A stretch of DNA of 64,000 bases. It comes from CAZLBC01 sp964557575. GTDB lineage: Bacteria > Planctomycetota > Phycisphaerae > SM23-33. The notes below the pieces were generated by a model that saw only the letters and a list, made by a program, of their open reading frames with translations, was not told where the DNA came from and did no database searches. Position 1 is the first letter of the stretch; every line of letters starts with the position of its first letter. Below, piece by piece: positions 1 to 10,023 of this stretch. Where the stretch lies: NCBI GenBank assembly GCA_964557575.1, contig CAZLBC010000003.1, positions 62,001-126,000 on the forward strand, written 5' to 3'. The position numbers were made by a program, and so were the translations under genes.

Positions 1-1
1 C

Positions 2-2737
2 GGGGCGGTGCTGATCATCGTGCTGACCGCGATCACCCTCCTGGTCGGGCTCATCCTGTACGTGTTCAACCTCGGTGACCAGGAGAACGTCCGCCTGCGG
101 ATGCAGGACGCCGCCGACAGCGCGGCCATCAGCGGGGCCGGCTGGATGGCCCGCAGCATGAACGTTATCTCAGTCAACAATGTCACCCAGGCGCGGCTGA
201 TCAGCCTCATTTCGGTCATGGACGCGCTGCCGCTGGCCGCCGAGATGACGATCGCCGAACAGGTCGAGATGCGGAAACTACCCGATGCCCTGGATCCGTA
301 CCATCCCGTCGTCGGTCCTTTCACCCCCTACGAACCTGATAATTTTTACTGCCGGGGGATTGCGCGCATATACGAGGACATGTATGCGGAACTCAATGAA
401 AACGGCAACCAGCTTCGTCGGCTCGAGGAGATTGACGAGGCCTTCGACCAGAAAAACGAGCTTGAGCTTGAAGGATCCTACGACGTCGCCCGCAGTACCG
501 AGTGGAACGCGCCGGGCGGCGGCCGGGGGCTGATCTGGCGGGCCGTACTCGCGCTGGATAATTTCTCGCAGGCTGAACTGGATACGGCCCCGGTCCTCGC
601 GCAGGCCGACGCGCACCGGTTTTCCGCTCACGGCATGTCACACCGGGCCTTTATCGTTCCCCTCCGTCCGACGCTGCCGGGTTTTCGGGGCGAGCCGCGC
701 GATTTCCTGCCGGCGCTCAACATGCATATCCGCTACGGCAGGGACCGTGACAGCGGGGCGATTGTCCGGGAGGTCAAGGATTCCGGGCTGGTAACCAAGC
801 TCGCCAATACCCCGGATACCGCCAAGACGGCGCGCGAAATCAGCGTCAGGGGCGGGGCGACCCCGATCATCGCCGGCGTCGACGGCAAGGTGCCTGATCG
901 GGGCGAGGGCATATCGCATGAAGACTTCCCCTACTACCTCGGCCCCTTCGCCCGGCTCTACAACTGGCGTGACTACTGGGACCAGTGGGAGTGGGTCTCC
1001 AGCGGCGATACCATGGTACATGAATTCCAGGAGCGGTGGGGGTACACCACGTACGGCCCCCTGGATCACGCGCTGCGGCAGGTGTACCGGGGCTTCGGCA
1101 CCCCCAGCGGCTTTTCTTCCCACTGGTGGCACTGGCACCACGGGACCGACGGCAGCGTCGACCTGTCCCGGTTCGCCTTTCACCTGCGGACGCTGGCGCA
1201 GGTCAAGGCCGCGTACATTCTCGGGCTGCCGGCCCCGATATCCGTCCAGTACAGCGAGCAGTGGATCACCGGATACGACGATGCGGTCGCCTACGTGGAG
1301 GGCGACGAGCAGACCCGGGACGGCAATCCCGAGATCAATAATCACGGTGTCATGGTGACCCGTTATTACCGGGTGCATATCCGCTCCACCGTGCACCCCG
1401 ACGAGGAGCGGGCACACTGGCTGAACCCGTCGAGCTGGAACACGCCGGCGATCACCCCGACCGTCCCGGATACCAGCGCCGAGTACGGTCCCGTGCCGCG
1501 GCGGTGGTGGTCCTGGCAGCTCAACGGGCGGGGACCCTACGGGAACCCGGACGACCAGCCGCTGGAGCGGTGGGTCTGGGACCGGAACGGCTGGAAGCCT
1601 ATGCGGATGGACAACAGCTCCCGCGAGGTCAGTATCCGATCCAGCATTAGCACGAACGGTTCCGAACCCCAGGAATACACCCGGACCTTCGGCGTGGGCG
1701 GCGGGCACAACGCCACGGTCGACCTGACGCGGGGGGACGAGCCGCCGACGGCCATTACCATCGCCGAAAATATCACCGGCGATGCGGGCAGCGAAACGGT
1801 GGGCCCCGTCATCCTGAACAAGACGGGCTCGGACGGCGTCTGGAGCATCAACAGCGGGTCCGGCGCGCCGGTCGACGCCATTATCCGCGGCGGCGAGATG
1901 ACCGACGGCGTCGGCGACGACGGGTATGCCCGGGCGCTGTCGCTGGTGGGCGACATCGCGTTCACCGACGAAGAGGGCCGGGCCTTCCGGGTGGCCTTCG
2001 ATATCACCCTCGAGATGACCGGGACGGATATGCATATCCGCGTCAAGACCCGCAAGCACTACGTTGCCAACGGTGCCAGCCCCTGGAATAAGTGGATCCC
2101 CCTCGATGACAGCGGAAACGCCTGGTACAAAAAGTGGATGAGTCATCCCGAACACGACGGGGAACTCGGCCTGCGGCGGCGGCTTGTCGGCTATAACGAA
2201 GATACGGGTGAGCCGATTTACGCCCGGTATACCGTCTACCACGTCGAGTGGCGGATATTCGGGGGGATCGAGCTGCGGAACGAGATACTGCTCTCCAGTC
2301 CCGTGGAGGGGGCGTCTTACGAGGACCTGCCCGCCCCCGTGCTCATGGACACCGATAACGCCGCCTACAATCCGGACCGGAATGAAGAGGAGCGGCGGCG
2401 GATGTTCATGTATCTCGGCGTGGCCACGAGGACCGGCGAATCGCGGGTCTGGCAGTCGAAATTCCTGCCCGGCAATCCGTCGGGGGATGTCGCCGCGGTG
2501 TCCCAGGTCTCGATTTTCAATAATAACAGTTGGGATCTCTGGACGCAGGACTGGCAGGCAAAGCTGGTGCCGGTCAAGCGGTGGGACGTGTGGTGCGATC
2601 GCCTGGCCGAAACGATCCCGGATTGGGATCCGGCCGAGATAACCGACGTCGACCTGACGCAGGAAGACCTCGAGCGGGTCCTGGAGTACATGCAGAGCAT
2701 CAGTCCCGAGATGGCCGAGGCCTACCTGGTGCATTAA
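2..2737 (+). CDS. TadG-like Tad pilus-associated protein, 5' partial
   Basis: The frame is open to the first base, and the N-terminal hydrophobic segment is already under way, so the true start lies upstream. The first 50 residues have the layout of the TadG-like Tad domain: a membrane helix (about residues 1-22 of the visible part), then a polar stretch ending in RMQDAADSAAISGA, which matches the family pattern of an LQxAADAAALAGA-type box. The remaining 850 or so residues are extracytoplasmic, rich in Trp, Gly and Asp, and I recognise no domain in them. TadG-like proteins are minor pseudopilin-like or envelope components of Tad/Flp pili. The gene heads a same-strand run with tadE, cpaB, cpaF, tadB and tadC. 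At over 900 residues it is much longer than a typical TadG. The family call rests on the N-terminus and the neighbours. Confidence 0.7.
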   Translation, partial: GAVLIIVLTAITLLVGLILYVFNLGDQENVRLRMQDAADSAAISGAGWMARSMNVISVNNVTQARLISLISVMDALPLAAEMTIAEQVEMRKLPDALDPYHPVVGPFTPYEPDNFYCRGIARIYEDMYAELNENGNQLRRLEEIDEAFDQKNELELEGSYDVARSTEWNAPGGGRGLIWRAVLALDNFSQAELDTAPVLAQADAHRFSAHGMSHRAFIVPLRPTLPGFRGEPRDFLPALNMHIRYGRDRDSGAIVREVKDSGLVTKLANTPDTAKTAREISVRGGATPIIAGVDGKVPDRGEGISHEDFPYYLGPFARLYNWRDYWDQWEWVSSGDTMVHEFQERWGYTTYGPLDHALRQVYRGFGTPSGFSSHWWHWHHGTDGSVDLSRFAFHLRTLAQVKAAYILGLPAPISVQYSEQWITGYDDAVAYVEGDEQTRDGNPEINNHGVMVTRYYRVHIRSTVHPDEERAHWLNPSSWNTPAITPTVPDTSAEYGPVPRRWWSWQLNGRGPYGNPDDQPLERWVWDRNGWKPMRMDNSSREVSIRSSISTNGSEPQEYTRTFGVGGGHNATVDLTRGDEPPTAITIAENITGDAGSETVGPVILNKTGSDGVWSINSGSGAPVDAIIRGGEMTDGVGDDGYARALSLVGDIAFTDEEGRAFRVAFDITLEMTGTDMHIRVKTRKHYVANGASPWNKWIPLDDSGNAWYKKWMSHPEHDGELGLRRRLVGYNEDTGEPIYARYTVYHVEWRIFGGIELRNEILLSSPVEGASYEDLPAPVLMDTDNAAYNPDRNEEERRRMFMYLGVATRTGESRVWQSKFLPGNPSGDVAAVSQVSIFNNNSWDLWTQDWQAKLVPVKRWDVWCDRLAETIPDWDPAEITDVDLTQEDLERVLEYMQSISPEMAEAYLVH

Positions 2738-2780
2738 ACCGCCGGAAGGCAACACGCTTTCCGCGGGAAAGGATACGACG

Positions 2781-3512
2781 ATGATACACGGAACGCGACA
2801 CACGCGGCGGGGTACGGCGCTGATCGAATTCGTCATGTGCATACCGCTGCTGGCCCTGATCATTGCGGGGACGTACTTCTTCGGCATGGTGATGAGAAAC
2901 GATCAGCGGCTCTGCGTGTCGGACCGGTACCACGCCTGGCGCGTGGTGCAGAACGCCGACGCGGAGACCGATATGCGGGATCAGGCGCACCGCCAGTTCG
3001 GAGAACCCGACGAAAACGCCGAGTACGATCAGTTCTGCAGCGCCTACCGGGAAGTGAACGTGACGGAGCCCTCCGGGGAGTACATCAACGAGCGATTCCT
3101 CCAGATGCGGGCAAGTGAGGTCGAGATATCCCACCACGGGGGTACCCGTGACACCCTCGACGAACTCGAGGAGAGCGCTTACGAGAAGAGTAGCGACGCC
3201 GGCGACCTGGCCCGCGAATCGCTCCAACGATGGCCCCACGGCAGCGTCAGCCGTATCGACGCGGAATTCCCCCAGGAACAGGAAGCCCTCAAATCATTTG
3301 TCGTTGAGGGTGACGGGGGAGACGGAGACATGGAAACCCGCGTGTATTACCGCAGGGGTTACCGGGACGGCGTTCAGTGGCGGCGGTGGCAGAATTCCTA
3401 CCTCGAGCCGATTCGGGAACTGTTCCTCTACGAGCTGGATGATGCCGTCGAGAACGTGGCTGACGGCACGATCAGGGATAACCTGAAGGACCTGTACCTC
3501 GAGCGGTGGTAA
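2781..3512 (+). CDS. TadE-like minor pseudopilin
   Basis: This 243-residue protein begins with a short basic leader, then RRGTALIEF followed by a hydrophobic helix (about residues 9-33). That is the TadE arrangement: a basic leader, a G-x-A-L-x-E-F box with its conserved Glu, and a long N-terminal helix. TadE-family proteins are processed by a prepilin peptidase and act as minor pseudopilins in Tad/Flp pilus assembly. The rest is charged and probably periplasmic. ATG is preceded by a weak GGA-rich region 12-15 bases upstream. It lies 43 bases after the TadG-like gene and 1 base before the next, so co-transcription is likely. It is longer than a typical TadE (about 150 residues). Confidence 0.75.
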   Translation: MIHGTRHTRRGTALIEFVMCIPLLALIIAGTYFFGMVMRNDQRLCVSDRYHAWRVVQNADAETDMRDQAHRQFGEPDENAEYDQFCSAYREVNVTEPSGEYINERFLQMRASEVEISHHGGTRDTLDELEESAYEKSSDAGDLARESLQRWPHGSVSRIDAEFPQEQEALKSFVVEGDGGDGDMETRVYYRRGYRDGVQWRRWQNSYLEPIRELFLYELDDAVENVADGTIRDNLKDLYLERW

Positions 3513-3513
3513 C

Positions 3514-4107
3514 GTGGTACAGACCGGCGAGAGGACGTTCTCCGGCAAACACCCGGTGTTTCGCATCTGTCTCTACGCCGTTTCCCTGGCGGTTCTCGGT
3601 TTTACCCTGTGGCAGGGATACGTGCTCGTGAAGGGGAAATTCAGGAGTGTAATTCGCGACAAGCAGGACGCGGGCACGTTGCGGCGTTCGAAGGACAGCG
3701 CGGCGGAAACGGTTGGGGCCGGCATCGACGCGGCTCGCGAGGGACGGAGCGTGGGAGGCGTCTTCTCGATAGATGTCGATCCGCCGGTCGATCCGCCTTC
3801 CGGATCGAAGAGAATCTGGGCCTGCGGCCGGAAGGCGAGAAGAAAGGGGTGGGTCGATCTCCAGTGGGTATACGATTGCCGCGGCAATATCGAGGAGATC
3901 AAAAGTGATTTCCACGGCCTGATGGACGCGCAGGGCTATACCTGCCTGGGCACGGTCAGGGGAGGGACGCAGCGACAGACGATGACCTTCAAAAGGGGAC
4001 AGGTAATCTTGCGGATCATCTTGCGAACTTCCGCAAAAAACGACACAATAGTGCGGCGAATCGTCGTGATTCACAATCGTCCCCGTTCAGGTGACCAGAG
4101 AGACTGA
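3514..4107 (+). CDS. Unknown membrane-anchored protein in the tad locus
   Basis: This 197-residue protein has a GTG start one base after the tadE stop. It has one predicted membrane helix (about residues 14-34), and the remainder is basic and probably periplasmic. I recognise no family. The C-terminal half (WVDLQWVYDCRGN to the end) looks like a small folded domain. Its position between tadE and cpaB suggests a lineage-specific pilus-assembly factor, which is inference from context only. Confidence 0.6.
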   Translation: MVQTGERTFSGKHPVFRICLYAVSLAVLGFTLWQGYVLVKGKFRSVIRDKQDAGTLRRSKDSAAETVGAGIDAAREGRSVGGVFSIDVDPPVDPPSGSKRIWACGRKARRKGWVDLQWVYDCRGNIEEIKSDFHGLMDAQGYTCLGTVRGGTQRQTMTFKRGQVILRIILRTSAKNDTIVRRIVVIHNRPRSGDQRD

Positions 4108-4147
4108 AGTTGTTCGGTTCTGATTCAGTTGCGGAAGGAAGTGTGTG

Positions 4148-4951
4148 ATGACTCGTAACGAAGCGGCTCCGTCGAGCGGAGAAAAGACCTACGGTATACA
4201 GAACAAGTGGCTGCTGATTATTTCCCTGGCACTCGGTGCTATCGTGGTGCTGATTTACAACGTGCATATCCAGAAGGTGCGCGAGGAGGCCAAGGAAGAG
4301 AAAATAGCGGTCGCCGTTATCAGGAGGGCCGTCAAAAAGGGCGAGCGGATTACCGCCAAGCACCTCAGGCAGGAAATGGTCCCCGTAAAGCTGGAGACGA
4401 TACAGCAGAACCTCGTTCGCTGGGACAACCGCAGCAATATTCTCACCGGCGAACAGGGCGGCAGAAAGGCCGTCAGGGACCTTCAGGAGGGAAAACACCT
4501 GCTGTGGAGCGATGTCGGCCTCGGCCCCAAGCGGCACCGGACCGTCGCCAGCATGTTGAAGGATAACGAGTGTATCATCGGCGTGCGCCTGGACCGGGAC
4601 CAGTGTCCCGGGGACGCCCTGGAGCCGACCGACCTGGTGTCGTTGACGGCGGCCGTTTCGGCCGGGGGAAAAACGAGTATAGAGACGGTGCTCGAGGGTG
4701 TCCAGATCGTCAACCTCGGCCTGAAGGGCGCCGATACGGGAAAAGCAACGGCCACGTCATACGACATGATGTCGATCATCGTCTCGCGGACGTACCATAA
4801 GGATATACAGGAAATCGAGAAGATGCTGCCCGACGGTTTCGGGGTGGTCGTCCTGCCCGCCAATGCCTCTTTCGACACGTTCGATTTAAAGACGCGAAAA
4901 CGCCTGGAAGATATAAAGAATATGCTGGCAACCGGCCGACGGGCCAGTTGA
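4148..4951 (+). CDS. cpaB: Flp pilus assembly protein CpaB (SAF domain)
   Basis: CpaB/RcpC proteins sit in the periplasm of Tad systems and are thought to help organise or stabilise the secretin channel. This 267-residue product has an N-terminal membrane helix (about residues 20-40), then a SAF-type stretch (VAVIRRAVKKGERITAKHL), then a C-terminal region typical of RcpC/CpaB with the segment LEPTDLVSLTAAVS. I chose ATG at 4148 over the in-frame GTG at 4145 because a GAAGGA ribosome site lies 7-8 bases before it. It follows the unknown membrane gene by 40 bases and precedes cpaF by 34. No CpaC secretin, CpaE, prepilin peptidase or Flp pilin gene is in the window, so these may lie upstream. 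Confidence 0.85.
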   Translation: MTRNEAAPSSGEKTYGIQNKWLLIISLALGAIVVLIYNVHIQKVREEAKEEKIAVAVIRRAVKKGERITAKHLRQEMVPVKLETIQQNLVRWDNRSNILTGEQGGRKAVRDLQEGKHLLWSDVGLGPKRHRTVASMLKDNECIIGVRLDRDQCPGDALEPTDLVSLTAAVSAGGKTSIETVLEGVQIVNLGLKGADTGKATATSYDMMSIIVSRTYHKDIQEIEKMLPDGFGVVVLPANASFDTFDLKTRKRLEDIKNMLATGRRAS

Positions 4952-4985
4952 CGCGCGGCGGGATACCCTTTCGGAGAGTGCGGTT

Positions 4986-6859
<1,874 letters not shown>

Positions 6860-6863
<4 letters not shown>

Positions 6864-7744
6864 TAGCGATCCTGGGCGCACTGTCTGAATTCAAAGTGGT
6901 CACCATCAACAGCACGCTGATATTCCTGATGGTGGCCTCGGCCGTGTTCCTGGGGGCCCGACCGCTGATGTGGCAGCTCAGACAAAAAGAGCGGGAATAC
7001 GACGATACGCTCAACCGGGTCCTGTTGCTGGGGATACCCCCGAAGGTCATTTTCGTCCTCACGGCAGTCTCCGTTCTGTTGTTCGGGTTTATCGGTTTCG
7101 CGATCTTCAGGGGGGGGGCGCGCGGCATGATGGCGATGTTCGTGCTGGGCGCGTTCGGATTCATGTTTCCGACATTCCTGATCCGCCGCCTCAAGAGAAA
7201 GCGGCAGAAGAAGCTCGAAGACCAGTTGGTCGGGGGGATACAGTCGCTGGCGTCGGGGGTCCGCGCGGGGCTTAATCTCGTCCAGGGTATGCAGATGGTG
7301 TCCCGGGATGCCCCGGCGCCGTTGAGACAGGAATTTGCGCACATGGTTCGCGAGTACGAGTACGGGCTCTCGCTTGACGTAGCCATGGAGAAGGCGTCTG
7401 TGCGGATAGGATTGCCGAATTACCGGTTGCTGTTTTCCGCGCTGCTTACCCACCGGGAGCGGGGCGGGAATCTCGGAGAGACCCTTGACGATATCGCCGC
7501 CAGCATCAGGGAGATTCAGCGACTCGAGGGCAGGGTGCAGACACTCACCGCCCAGGGACGGGCGACCGCCCGCTGGCTGGGCGTCCTTCCCGTCGCCATA
7601 CTGATATTTCTGTACATCTTCCTGCGGGAGGATACCCTGTCGCTTTTCCGGGAGCCGGTGGGGAACGTGATCCTCGCGACCGCCTTTGTACTCAACATCA
7701 TCAGTTTCCTGTGGATACGCAAGATTATGGACATCGACCTATGA
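6860..7744 (+). CDS. tadB: Tad pilus inner-membrane platform protein TadB
   Basis: This 294-residue polytopic protein of the T2SSF/TadB family has membrane helices near residues 15-36, 65-110 and 235-290 flanking a cytoplasmic helical domain. The central domain has the typical arrangement GIQSLASGVRAGLNLVQGM, then HRERGGNLGETLDDIAASI. TadB and TadC form the inner-membrane platform on which the CpaF motor acts. The start is GTG at 6860, overlapping the cpaF stop in GTGA, a translational-coupling arrangement. The stop overlaps tadC in ATGA. Confidence 0.9.
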
Positions 7745-8691
7745 CGCCCGAAACGTTCGAACTGGTAGTGGCAGCGAGCTTCTGGGCGGGGACAACCGTC
7801 GACTGGATTATTTCCGCCGGCCTCTTCCTGACGGTGACACTCGGTATCATCGGCCTCTTCAGCGGGACCGGCGAGGTCAACATGTCCGCTCAGCGCGAGG
7901 CGGCCATCGCGACCGGCCATGACGACCGGGTGACAATATTTGAAAATGCCGTGTTTCGACCGATCCTCTGGTTCCTGCTTTCCGCGGCCACGAAGCTGAA
8001 TATACCCCGGTTCAGAGAGAAAATCAGGCTTCAGTTGATCGCATCGGGAAACCCGGATTACTTCACACCCGAAGAGTATATTGCACTGTCGATGTTTTAC
8101 GGCTGCGTCCTGGCAGTCATAATCGAGACCTTTTATTTCCTGGCGTTCGGCAGTTTCGGGTTTTTCATCCTGCTGCTGGGATTCATCGTCGGGAGCGGTA
8201 TTGCGATCATGCAGCTGTTCAGCAATGCCTCCAATCGCCTTCGAAAGATCACCCGGCAACTGCCGTACTCCCTGGAGTTGATTTCCCTCGCGATGGGTGC
8301 CGGGGCGACCTTTACGGAAGCGGTCAAGACCGTCATACGCGAGGAAAAGGACAATCCTCTGAACGAAGAGTTCACGGCCATGCTTTCCGAGATAGAGTTC
8401 GGCACTACCCGCAGCGACGCCCTGCTGAACGTCGCGGCCAGGGTCCCGATCGATTCAGTGCAGACAATCGTGGCTTCCGTACGGCAGGCGGAGGAACTCG
8501 GCACCCCCTTGGCGACGGTACTGCGGGACCAGGCGCAATTGTTGCGCATGCAACGATCCGTTCGCGCCGAAAACCTCGCGGCGTCGGCGTCGATTAAGAT
8601 CCTCGTGCCGTGCCTGCTGCTGGTGATGGCGGTCATCATGATCGTTTTCGGGCCGTGGATCGTGAGGATTTTCAAGGAAGGGCTCCTTTGA
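7741..8691 (+). CDS. tadC: Tad pilus inner-membrane platform protein TadC
   Basis: This 316-residue T2SSF-domain protein is the partner of TadB. Helices are visible near residues 20-40, 110-155 and at the C-terminus, around a cytoplasmic domain with LPYSLELISLAMGAGATFTEA and RQAEELGTPLATVLRDQA, the usual F-domain motifs. An upstream in-frame ATG at 7711 lies inside tadB. I prefer ATG at 7741 because it makes the ATGA overlap with the tadB stop, as seen elsewhere in this operon. A 28-base gap separates it from the FHA gene downstream. Confidence 0.9.
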   Translation: MTPETFELVVAASFWAGTTVDWIISAGLFLTVTLGIIGLFSGTGEVNMSAQREAAIATGHDDRVTIFENAVFRPILWFLLSAATKLNIPRFREKIRLQLIASGNPDYFTPEEYIALSMFYGCVLAVIIETFYFLAFGSFGFFILLLGFIVGSGIAIMQLFSNASNRLRKITRQLPYSLELISLAMGAGATFTEAVKTVIREEKDNPLNEEFTAMLSEIEFGTTRSDALLNVAARVPIDSVQTIVASVRQAEELGTPLATVLRDQAQLLRMQRSVRAENLAASASIKILVPCLLLVMAVIMIVFGPWIVRIFKEGLL

Positions 8692-8719
8692 TATCGGTGG
8701 ACGGAGAATAGGATTCACT

Positions 8720-9934
8720 ATGTCGGAACAGCACGCCACGATCATTTTTGTTGCGGGGCCGCAAAAGGGAGAACGGGCCCTGCTGACCCAATCACCGGTC
8801 TTGTGCGGCCGCGACATGGCCGCAGGTCTGCATATCCAGGAGCAGGTGGTATCCCGGCAGCAGATGCTTCTGGAGTTGCTGCCTGACGGCTGGTCGGTCA
8901 GAAATCTGTCGAAGAAGCGAAAAATAAAGGTAAACGGCAAGAAGTACAAGGCGGGAAAAGTCGTTCTTCTCGATTCCGGGGACGTGATCGACATCGGCGA
9001 GAAAACCGGCATCCTCTTTGCCTCTCCGGATGACGACCCGGAAGAGGTACTCGATGCGTACCTCGAGAAGACGGGGCGGAAACAGGAGCCTCAGCCGGTC
9101 CCCGTACCGGATGACGCGGGTGCCGAAGCCGGTTCTCCCGACGGCGCGGCTCCCCCGGCGCCCGGACAGCCTTCGCCGGAAGCCGGGGTTGAAACGCCTG
9201 AACAGGTAGCGGTGTCGCCCGCGTTCCTGCAGGATGCCCGGGAAGCCCCGGGTATGGAATCGCCCGCCGGCGCCGGCGCGGGGCCGGAAGGCGGAGAAGA
9301 GCAGGAACAACTGTCTCCACAGGAGCTGGAGGAGCAGCAACGCAAGGCAAAACTCAAGAAGTACGCCGTTGCCGGCGGTGTCTACCTCGGGCTGATGGTC
9401 ATGGTATTCCTGGCCCTCTGGGCATTCGGCGGGGGGGATTCAGACGGGAACAGGAATACCGGGCGGCCGCCGGAACTGGAGCGGCGCCATATCGACTCCG
9501 TTTTTACCTACATCATGGAGCGGCCGACGAGCAGGCGGGAATCGCAGGAATACCTCGACAAGGCGCGGAGCCTGTACCTCAAGAGGCATTCGCACTCCAA
9601 CCCGGAGAACATGTATTTGTGCCAAAAGAATTATCGGCTCTATCTCGCTTACGTTCCCCGGGGGGTGTTCGCAAAAACGGAGGACGAAAGAAAGTACCGG
9701 GAAGTATTGAATGAACTGACGGATACCGTGTACCGGGAAGTAAAGGACATGTACGCCCTCGTGTACAGCCGGGAGTGGAGAAAGGCCCGGGGCAGGATCA
9801 ACACACTGCTGGACATGATTCCACCCGGTGTCTGCGGAGACGACCCGAAGACAAAGAGAATGGTCGAAAACAATCTTCTTCCCTGGCAATCGTATATCGC
9901 CGGCAATCTGCTTCGTTCGCAGGGCGAAGATTGA
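8720..9934 (+). CDS. FHA-domain membrane protein at the end of the tad operon
   Basis: This 404-residue protein has three parts. Residues 1-105 form an FHA domain (CGRDMAAGL, VVSRQQMLLELL, then a conserved N). Residues 110-205 are a Pro/Gly/Glu/Ala-rich linker, probably disordered. A membrane helix (about 213-238) then leads to a roughly 165-residue, mostly helical periplasmic tail. FHA domains bind phosphothreonine. With the FHA-CpaF fusion this is the second FHA protein in the locus, which suggests Ser/Thr-phosphorylation control of the pilus, although no kinase gene is in view. The linker codes for low-complexity sequence. Function beyond FHA binding is unknown. Confidence 0.75.
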   Translation: MSEQHATIIFVAGPQKGERALLTQSPVLCGRDMAAGLHIQEQVVSRQQMLLELLPDGWSVRNLSKKRKIKVNGKKYKAGKVVLLDSGDVIDIGEKTGILFASPDDDPEEVLDAYLEKTGRKQEPQPVPVPDDAGAEAGSPDGAAPPAPGQPSPEAGVETPEQVAVSPAFLQDAREAPGMESPAGAGAGPEGGEEQEQLSPQELEEQQRKAKLKKYAVAGGVYLGLMVMVFLALWAFGGGDSDGNRNTGRPPELERRHIDSVFTYIMERPTSRRESQEYLDKARSLYLKRHSHSNPENMYLCQKNYRLYLAYVPRGVFAKTEDERKYREVLNELTDTVYREVKDMYALVYSREWRKARGRINTLLDMIPPGVCGDDPKTKRMVENNLLPWQSYIAGNLLRSQGED

Positions 9935-10023
9935 CCTGCGGAACCATCTCCCGTGTTGGATTCGGGTGTGATAGTCGACAGAATATACTGCCCGCCGTTT
10001 GACGGTTTTCCCGGGGATTGCAT

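Noticed and set aside
638..2887. Long minus-strand open frame opposite the TadG-like gene
   Set aside because: It runs antisense to a gene with a clear N-terminal Tad domain; its translation is Arg/Pro/Val-rich with no domain, as expected in GC-rich DNA.
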